The translations under genes and the position numbers were made by a program. Shown piece by piece: positions 8,828-13,236 of a DNA stretch of 13,236 nucleotides. Source of the stretch: an uncultured Hungatella sp. Lineage in GTDB: Bacteria > Bacillota > Clostridia > Lachnospirales > Lachnospiraceae. The first letter of the stretch is position 1; every line of letters starts with the position of its first letter. The notes beneath the pieces were generated by a model. The model was given only the letters and a program-made list of their open reading frames with translations, did no database searches and had not been told where the DNA came from. The stretch is from the NCBI GenBank assembly GCA_910586845.1, contig CAJUJV010000094.1:1-13236 (forward strand), given 5' to 3'.

Positions 8828-9595
8828 TTATCTTTTCATAATAAAGACATACCGCCCTTTCCCTGACAGCTCCTCAGAAAAAGTGAATCCCAACTCATGA
8901 AACTCTTTCATGTCCTCCGGCCTTTTGATCTGATTCTCTGCCAGAAACCGGGTCATCTCCCCTCTGGCCATCTTCGCCAGAGTCCCTTTCTGCTTGACCT
9001 TTTTGTCCGCCATCTCGCCGAACTCCACCGTAAGCAGGCGGTCGCCGGGGGCAACGTATTTCTCGATACATCTGGAGTATTCTTTTGAGGCCAGATTGAT
9101 GATGACCCGGTCCTGATCTCCTGCCTTTTCGTCAAGCTCCCGCAGCTTCTTATACAACCGGTCTCCCCAGAAATCATACAGATCTTTGCATCCCTTCACC
9201 GAAAGTCTGGCCTGCATCTCCAGCCGGTAGGGCGTCACCCCGTCAAAGGGCTTTAAGAGACCGTAAAATCCCGACAGGATACAGAGATGATCCGCTATGT
9301 AATGAAGAGCCTCCGCGGTCAGCACCGCCGGAGCCATATGCTGGTACTGGAGCCCTTCATAGGCCATAATAGCCGGCGTCAGATTCTTATTGAGGTCCAT
9401 GGTCTGAAACCGCTCATAGTTTAACCGCGCCAGCTTATCGTTGCATTTCCACAGCTCCTTTGCCTCTGACAGAGACATCTGCCGGATCTCCTTCATGAGA
9501 ACTTCCGTCTCTTCCAGAAATTCCGGCAGGCCTCCGATATCAAAAGAATCTGTGTCCACATTCATCTTCTTGGCCGGGGAGATGATAATCTTCAT
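8828..9595 (-). CDS. yaaA: Peroxide stress protein YaaA (DUF328 family)
   Basis: A 255-residue cytoplasmic protein of the YaaA/UPF0246 family. In E. coli YaaA is induced by OxyR and lowers free intracellular iron, limiting Fenton damage during peroxide stress. It also binds DNA. Family hallmarks seen: the N-terminal MKIIISPAKKM; LSGFYGLLKPFDGVTPYRLEM around residues 100-120; the NLASKEYSRCI segment; and the conserved C-terminal part with VKQKGTLAKMARGEMTRF, ending GRYVFIMKR. The length matches the family. Its ATG overlaps the bcp stop in an ATGA arrangement (9592-9595), so it is translationally coupled to the peroxiredoxin, which fits a shared oxidative-stress role. Confidence 0.95.
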   Translation of the reverse strand: MKIIISPAKKMNVDTDSFDIGGLPEFLEETEVLMKEIRQMSLSEAKELWKCNDKLARLNYERFQTMDLNKNLTPAIMAYEGLQYQHMAPAVLTAEALHYIADHLCILSGFYGLLKPFDGVTPYRLEMQARLSVKGCKDLYDFWGDRLYKKLRELDEKAGDQDRVIINLASKEYSRCIEKYVAPGDRLLTVEFGEMADKKVKQKGTLAKMARGEMTRFLAENQIKRPEDMKEFHELGFTFSEELSGKGRYVFIMKR

Positions 9596-10053
9596 GATTC
9601 TTTCAGCTCCGCCAGCATCTGGGCCGGATTATCGGCAGCTTTCACTTTACCAAAAGCTTTTATAATCACACCGTTCTCGTCGATGAGGTAAGTGGTCCGC
9701 ACTACTCCCATGGACACTTTTCCGTAATTTTTCTTCTCCTGCCACACGTCATAAGCCTGGATGCAGGCAAGCTCCGGATCCGACAGGATCGTAAAGGGAA
9801 GTCCGTATTTTACCTCAAATTTTTTGTGGGAAGCCACACTGTCTTTGCTGACGCCGACGACCACGGCTCCCTTTTCCTGAAACTGAGGGTACAGTTCTCC
9901 AAAATTACAGGCCTGCTTCGTACAGCCCGGAGTGTTGTCCTTCGGGTAAAAATACAGGATCACCTTTTTGCCTTTGTACTCTTCTAACGTATGAATCTGT
10001 CCGTTTTGGTCCGGCAGGGAAAATGCCGGAGCTTTTGTTCCTGTCTCTAACAT
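9592..10053 (-). CDS. bcp: Thiol peroxidase of the Bcp/PrxQ peroxiredoxin family
   Basis: A 153-residue thioredoxin-fold peroxiredoxin that reduces hydrogen peroxide and organic hydroperoxides with thioredoxin as electron donor. The catalytic segment YFYPKDNTPGCTKQAC carries the peroxidatic Cys44 and the resolving Cys49 five residues later, the typical Bcp/PrxQ intramolecular disulfide arrangement. VVGVSKDS, the FTILSD segment and TYLIDENGVI are also family-typical. The ATG at 10053 (MLETGTKAP) is preferred over a start 13 codons earlier because AAGGAG lies nine bases before it and because family members begin near this point. It overlaps yaaA by four bases. I found no convincing promoter directly in front. 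Confidence 0.96.
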   Translation of the reverse strand: MLETGTKAPAFSLPDQNGQIHTLEEYKGKKVILYFYPKDNTPGCTKQACNFGELYPQFQEKGAVVVGVSKDSVASHKKFEVKYGLPFTILSDPELACIQAYDVWQEKKNYGKVSMGVVRTTYLIDENGVIIKAFGKVKAADNPAQMLAELKES

Positions 10054-10062
10054 GGGAAATGT

Positions 10063-10068
10063 CTCCTT
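10063..10068 (-). promoter_or_regulatory. Ribosome binding site deciding the bcp start
   Basis: AAGGAG on the minus strand, nine bases before the ATG at 10053. It excludes the upstream in-frame extension beginning at 10092. Confidence 0.65.
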
Positions 10069-10127
10069 TTCTGATTTAAATTTACAGGTCAATTTGCTTC
10101 ATCTGTCTGACTATTTTCGATGAAATG

Positions 10128-10405
10128 TTATTTGTAATCCCTTTTTCCATAAATATGATATAGCTCATTACAGGTCTGCTTTAAGGTACCATATTCCAAT
10201 CCCGTCCCCCAAGCACCCGGCATGATTTTTCGCAGCTCAGTTCTATTCCGCTGTCCTCTCCTGATTCATAGTATTCCTGAACCATTTCCGCCAGGGTCGT
10301 CTTGCCGGTGGCGCTGTCCCCTTTAATGATTGTTATATTTCTGCGGATTATAAAATCATAGCGCACTTTCGCGTTGGAAATCGTAATTCTGTAGCTCCCT
10401 TTCAT
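10128..10405 (-). pseudogene. Remnant of a small ATP-binding protein, internal deletion with frameshift
   Basis: The frame starting at ATG 10405 (RBS GAGGTG six bases upstream) encodes MKGSYRITISNAKVRYDF, then ITIIKGDSATGKTTLAEMVQEY with a P-loop (GDSATGKT), and stops after 74 residues. Directly after, in another frame, the minus strand reads TLKQTCNELYHIYGKRDYK and a TAA at 10128-10130. As I recall the family, intact proteins are much longer, begin with this P-loop region and end with an SLKQTYNEFYHIY-like tail. The gene thus appears to have lost its middle, including Walker B, near 10185-10193 with a change of frame. It was probably the partner of the decayed DUF4869 gene 14 bases upstream. 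A functional 74-residue protein is unlikely. Confidence 0.7.
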
Positions 10406-10419
10406 AAAATTCACCTCTA

Positions 10420-10891
10420 TTAAACGATCATTCCGGCAATGGGAAGTAATTCGTCCATATTATGAACCGTTTGACCGGTATTCAGAATTCTTACCGTAAA
10501 CTCTTCCTCTCCGAAATCCATCAGATGACGCAATTATCGCCGCATACAGAAGCGTTAAATATCTTGTGGGGCATTTTGTACATGGAGATCAATGTCTTAA
10601 CTCCTCCTGAAAGTTCCTGGGGAGAAATCCCGCCCAGCACCGGGCTGTCGATCGCTCTGGGACCAATGACCTCGGACCTGTCCACATCTCTCTGATCATG
10701 TCTTTTGAAAGCGGATCCGTGATCCAGTCATCTGTGTAAGTGTTTTTAAAATAAACCACAGGATTATAGATCGTTTCTGTGGCAATCATACCATAATTTA
10801 TCACCGGACACAAGCCCGGCTCTGGTTTCTTCTCTTCTTCCGGTATTTTCCGAAATTTTACCTTCTGTATTCCCATTTCACCCTGTATCAT
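10420..10891 (-). pseudogene. Decayed DUF4869-family gene with two frame disruptions
   Basis: Three frames must be joined. First (to about 10678): INYGMIATETIYNPVVYF, DDWITDPLSKDMI and MWTGP. Second (about 10672-10524): EVIGPRAIDSPVLGGISPQE, LSGGVKTLISMY and IFNASVCGDNC. Third (about 10531-10420): RHLMDFGEEEFTVRILNTG and VHNMDEL, ending at TAA 10420-10422. These follow the DUF4869 order as I know it (IDSP, SGGVKTLI, FNASxCGDNC, MDFG, NTG, VHNM). The first break looks like loss of one G in CCGAGG; the second joins GDNC directly to RHLMD, missing the usual linker. The original start may be GTG 10804 rather than ATG 10891, since the first 29 residues are not family-like. Function of DUF4869 is unknown. 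Confidence 0.72.
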
Positions 10892-10970
10892 TCATATTTT
10901 TCTTCAAATCCGGGATACTAAGAGAGAAATCCATACGCAAAGTACAAAAACATGGAAAAGAGGTCTGATT
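10892..10970. other. Divergent intergenic region between decayed DUF4869 gene and ldh
   Basis: A 79-base AT-rich gap with the DUF4869 remnant leaving to the left and ldh to the right. It must hold or adjoin the ldh promoter. GATACT near 10914-10919 could be a -10 element, but I see no matching -35 box, so no promoter is asserted. The ldh Shine-Dalgarno (AAAAGAGG, 10956-10963) lies seven bases before the ATG. Confidence 0.4.
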
Positions 10971-11939
10971 ATGATAACAGATAAAAGAAAAGTAGTTCTG
11001 GTCGGCACGGGAATGGTAGGCATGAGTTACGCCTACTCCCTTTTAAACCAGAATGTCTGCGATGAGCTGGTGCTCATTGACCTGGACAGAAAGCGGGCTG
11101 AGGGGGAGGCCATGGATCTGAATCACGGTCTCGCCTTCTCCGCCGCCAACATGAAGATCTACGCCGGGGATTACACGGACTGCAGCGACGCGGATATCGT
11201 GGTCATCTGCGCCGGCGTGGCACAGAGGCCGGGGGAGACCAGGCTGGCTCTTCTCCAGAGGAATGCCAAGGTGTTCCGGTCCATCGTGGACCCTGTGACT
11301 TCCTCCGGATTCGACGGGATCTTTCTGGTAGCCACCAATCCTGTGGACATTATGACAAAGATTACCTGTATGCTGTCAGGATTTAACCCCAGGAAAGTTC
11401 TGGGCACCGGCACGGCGCTGGATACTGCCAGGCTCCGGTATCTTCTGGGAGAATACCTGCGGGTGGACCCCAGAAACGTCCACGCCTATGTCATGGGTGA
11501 GCACGGGGACAGCGAATTCGTCCCCTGGAGCCAGGCCCAGGTAGCCACCAAATGTATTACGGAAATCTGTGAGGAAAACCCGGAGATCGACCGGAAACGG
11601 CTCAGTGAGATCGAGAAAGAAGTCCAGGGCGCCGCCTACAAGATCATTGAGGCGAAAAACGCCACCTACTACGGCATCGGCATGGCCATGACCAGGATCA
11701 CCAGGGCAATCCTTGGGGACGAAAACAGTGTCCACACGGTCTCTGCCATGCTGAAGGGAGAATACGGACAGACAGATGTGTTCTGCGGGGTTCCCTCTAT
11801 TGTAAATAAAAACGGGATCCAGCGGGTGCTGACCTTGTCTCTCACAGAGGAAGAGACCGAAAGACTGGGACAGTCCTGCCAGGTCTTAAGAGACAGTTAT
11901 GAGGAACTGGCCAGAGACGGCCAGGGGGCTGAGTCCTGA
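10971..11939 (+). CDS. ldh: L-lactate dehydrogenase (NAD-dependent)
   Basis: A 322-residue cytoplasmic enzyme that reduces pyruvate to L-lactate while regenerating NAD+ in fermentation. Visible: the Rossmann loop GTGMVG (12-17) and acidic end of strand 2 (LIDLD, 35-39); the active-site loop QRPGETR with Gln85, the residue that favours lactate over malate, and Arg91; ATNPVDIMT (121-129); LDTAR with Asp151 and the substrate-binding Arg154; and GEHGDSE with catalytic His178. The C-terminal helix region TRITRAILGDENSVHTVSAM is also typical. Start ATG 10971 has GAGG seven bases upstream. Gln at the specificity position argues against malate dehydrogenase. Monocistronic as far as the window shows, transcribed away from the decayed pair. 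Regulation by fructose-1,6-bisphosphate is common in the family but not demonstrated here. Confidence 0.96.
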   Translation: MITDKRKVVLVGTGMVGMSYAYSLLNQNVCDELVLIDLDRKRAEGEAMDLNHGLAFSAANMKIYAGDYTDCSDADIVVICAGVAQRPGETRLALLQRNAKVFRSIVDPVTSSGFDGIFLVATNPVDIMTKITCMLSGFNPRKVLGTGTALDTARLRYLLGEYLRVDPRNVHAYVMGEHGDSEFVPWSQAQVATKCITEICEENPEIDRKRLSEIEKEVQGAAYKIIEAKNATYYGIGMAMTRITRAILGDENSVHTVSAMLKGEYGQTDVFCGVPSIVNKNGIQRVLTLSLTEEETERLGQSCQVLRDSYEELARDGQGAES

Positions 11940-11978
11940 GACCATTTTATACTCCTTTCGAGGGCTTGCGCATAATTC

Positions 11979-12004
11979 GAGCAGGGGAGGCTTTCCCCCT
12001 GCTC
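11979..12004. terminator. GC-rich hairpin downstream of ldh (possible terminator)
   Basis: GAGCAGGGG (11979-11987) pairs perfectly with CCCCTGCTC (11996-12004) around an 8-base loop, 39 bases after the ldh stop. No T tract follows, so classical intrinsic termination is uncertain; a weak or Rho-assisted end of ldh transcription is possible. Confidence 0.45.
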
Positions 12005-12011
12005 CCCAGGC

Positions 12012-12053
12012 CGGGGGCGGGCCGCTTTAACGGCATACTCCGCTCCGCCCCCG
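12012..12053. repeat. Long GC-rich inverted repeat with nested hairpin
   Basis: CGGGGGCGG (12012-12020) pairs with CCGCCCCCG (12045-12053). Inside, GCCG (12021-12024) pairs with CGGC (12031-12034) around CTTTAA, leaving an unpaired ATACTCCGCT arm. It lies between the convergent ldh and GNAT genes, eight bases after the first hairpin. It could terminate GNAT transcription from the other side or be a dispersed palindromic element. No adjacent T tract. Confidence 0.45.
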
Positions 12054-12075
12054 TGTACATAAAAGGCATGATCCG

Positions 12076-12540
12076 CTAATTTTTTTCATAGTACACAATG
12101 GTCATTTTCTCATTGATGACCGTTGACTTTCCCGTCCTGTGATAACCCATTTTCTCATAGAGAAAGCAGTTTCCCTCTTCCTGGAGGATCGTGTCCAATT
12201 CCCAGTTGTCCTGTCCATGGATTTTCTCGGCCTCTGTTATGGCAGACTGAGCATAGCCTTTGTTCCGGTATTCTTTCATCACAAAAAGCGGGGAAATCCT
12301 CTTCCTGCTGCCGTCTTTTCTGTCCACCACCCGGATAGCGCCCACTACGCCTTCTGCTTCCTCCATAAAATAGAAATAGGTAAAGGGCTGTCTGAGTTTT
12401 ATTTCAATCCTCTCCATGGTTTCACTGCCCGGGCTGGTGTCATAGTCTTCATATCTGGCCAGCAATTGAGCAAAGGCCTCTGTCTGCAATTTCCAGATCT
12501 CCTCTGCGTCTTTTATACCTGCCCTTTTTAATTCCATCAT
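12076..12540 (-). CDS. GNAT-family N-acetyltransferase
   Basis: A 154-residue single-domain GCN5-related acetyltransferase that should move an acetyl group from acetyl-CoA to an amine; the substrate is not evident. The acetyl-CoA site motif A is visible as PLFVMKEYRNKGYAQSAI, with the Q/R-x-x-G-x-G/A pattern as RNKGYA at about residue 92-97. Preceding strands (YFYFMEEAEGVVGAIRVV) and the end motif CFLYEKMGYHRTGK are typical of the fold. Length is normal. Its ATG at 12540 overlaps the stop of the preceding Cys-cluster gene (ATGATG), so it is translationally coupled; a second ATG at 12537 has better spacing (eight bases) from GGAG and could be the real start. Confidence 0.88.
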   Translation of the reverse strand: MMELKRAGIKDAEEIWKLQTEAFAQLLARYEDYDTSPGSETMERIEIKLRQPFTYFYFMEEAEGVVGAIRVVDRKDGSRKRISPLFVMKEYRNKGYAQSAITEAEKIHGQDNWELDTILQEEGNCFLYEKMGYHRTGKSTVINEKMTIVYYEKN

Positions 12541-13187
12541 ACGTTCTCCGGAAACATCAGATCCATCACATGGATTCCGTTGACTTTCCCCTGGATCAGT
12601 CCTCGCAGGCAGGAGTTACAGTACACGGCCACCCGCTCTGTGTCATATCGCTTCCCGTTTTCCTCCATGAGAACCTGCTGCTCCTTGGGAGTATGGAATT
12701 CCAGCTTCCCCTCCATATGGTCCACAAAATAGTGAGGGGCGATCTGGATATTGGCCTCCTGCATGGGATTGTACCGGAACACGCCGCAGAACCGGCTCTT
12801 GTCCCTGTTCTCCTCAAGCTCCACCACCTTCATGTTCATTTTCCTTAAAATGCTTCGGACCGCCTCATGGAGCTCATGCTTCCCTTCAGCCCTCCAGCAG
12901 TCCTGCAAGGTGATCTCTTCCCCGTGATAATCGGGCCAGGGGAACCGGCTGTCCTCATTGAGGAACTGGAAAATACTTACGTCCTCCACTCCTGTGTTCT
13001 CACGGATAATGGCGGAACAGGACTGACAGATGGTCAGGGGAATCTCCCCCTCTGACAGCTTCTTGTGGCCCGGGCGGCAGCAGCCGATGGTCCTGATCCC
13101 ATGGACGTCCGCCAGATACTGCCTCACTTTCTTACTGGTCTGAGGCGAGGCCTTCGTAAAATTACAGCTTGGAAAATATGCGTACAT
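12537..13187 (-). CDS. CCG-type cysteine-cluster protein, HdrB-related (putative Fe-S binding)
   Basis: A 216-residue cytoplasmic protein with a cysteine pattern like two CCG modules of heterodisulfide reductase B, GlpC and LutA. Module 1: Cys8 in YFPSCNF, Cys36-Cys37 in GCCRPGH, and Cys54-x-x-Cys57 in ICQSCSAII. Module 2: Cys97 in QDCW, a single Cys134 in RFCGVF where CCG would be expected, and Cys190-x-x-Cys193 in YCNSCLRG. Such modules bind [4Fe-4S] or unusual clusters and often act in thiol or electron-transfer reactions; the exact reaction here is unknown. The ATG at 13187 is chosen over GTG 13217 because GGAGG lies eight bases upstream. It overlaps the GNAT gene by four bases. HdrB-type homology is inferred from spacing only. 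Confidence 0.7.
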   Translation of the reverse strand: MYAYFPSCNFTKASPQTSKKVRQYLADVHGIRTIGCCRPGHKKLSEGEIPLTICQSCSAIIRENTGVEDVSIFQFLNEDSRFPWPDYHGEEITLQDCWRAEGKHELHEAVRSILRKMNMKVVELEENRDKSRFCGVFRYNPMQEANIQIAPHYFVDHMEGKLEFHTPKEQQVLMEENGKRYDTERVAVYCNSCLRGLIQGKVNGIHVMDLMFPENV

Positions 13188-13195
13188 ATCTTTTC

Positions 13196-13200
13196 CCTCC
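13196..13200 (-). promoter_or_regulatory. Ribosome binding site of the Cys-cluster gene
   Basis: GGAGG within GGGAGGG on the minus strand, eight bases before the ATG at 13187. It rules out the in-frame GTG at 13217 as the start. Confidence 0.7.
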
Positions 13201-13236
13201 CTTTTTGGAATCGGCACGCGCCGCTTCGCGGCACCT

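Noticed and set aside
10087..10092. TTGACC on the minus strand as a -35 box for bcp
   Set aside because: A -10 element at the usual distance would fall on the Shine-Dalgarno and start region, and no TATAAT-like hexamer is there.
10462..10695. Plus-strand open frame with a plausible ATG
   Set aside because: It is antisense to the DUF4869 remnant, whose conserved motifs on the minus strand explain this DNA better.
10971..11939. Calling this gene malate dehydrogenase
   Set aside because: The substrate-specificity position in the QRPGETR loop is Gln, the lactate dehydrogenase residue, rather than Arg.
13220..13232. GCCGC-TTC-GCGGC hairpin at the right edge, as a terminator or leader element
   Set aside because: Only five base pairs, no T tract, and the window ends four bases later; it cannot be judged.

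Overview
This window looks like chromosomal DNA from a Gram-positive anaerobe of the Clostridia, most likely a gut Lachnospiraceae. The basis is an LPKTG sortase-anchored adhesin carrying DUF7601/Spy0128-like pilin domains, strong GGAGG-type ribosome binding sites, an L-lactate dehydrogenase and a SWIM-SNF2 helicase of the low-GC Gram-positive type. The taxonomic call is inference from gene content; there is no rRNA or marker gene here.

Layout. Positions 1-3612 (+) hold the 3' part of a large cell-wall adhesin: a glycine-rich beta-helix, four pilin-like domains that are probably isopeptide-stabilised, an acidic Pro/Thr-rich stalk and LPKTG. Its reading frame is broken by an extra base in an A run at 44-47, so coding sequence clearly continues upstream of the first ATG at 370. 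A 17-bp hairpin (3627-3666) separates it from a convergent minus-strand block.

That block, read from high to low coordinates, is: a decayed DUF4869 gene (10891-10420); a decayed small ATP-binding partner (10405-10128); bcp peroxiredoxin (10053-9592) overlapping yaaA (9595-8828) by 4 bases; an ABC/AAA-type ATPase (8794-7475); a 132-residue PD-(D/E)XK-like nuclease one base downstream (7473-7075); and an SNF2 helicase with a SWIM zinc finger (7015-3689). Bcp and YaaA make an oxidative-stress pair. The ATPase and nuclease are tightly coupled and look like a compact two-gene nucleic-acid-targeting, possibly anti-phage, module. This is the best candidate in the window for a poorly described system.

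The L-lactate dehydrogenase gene (10971-11939, +) diverges from the decayed pair. It is followed by a GC-rich region with two strong hairpins (11979-12053). A second minus-strand pair follows: a CCG-type cysteine-cluster protein (13187-12537) overlapping a GNAT acetyltransferase (12540-12076) by 4 bases.

The main surprises are the frameshifted adhesin with a change of base composition partway through it, the ATPase-nuclease pair, and two adjacent genes (DUF4869 and its ATP-binding partner) that each carry out-of-frame internal deletions but still show recognisable beginnings and ends. I saw no rRNA, tRNA, CRISPR array or intact insertion sequence.
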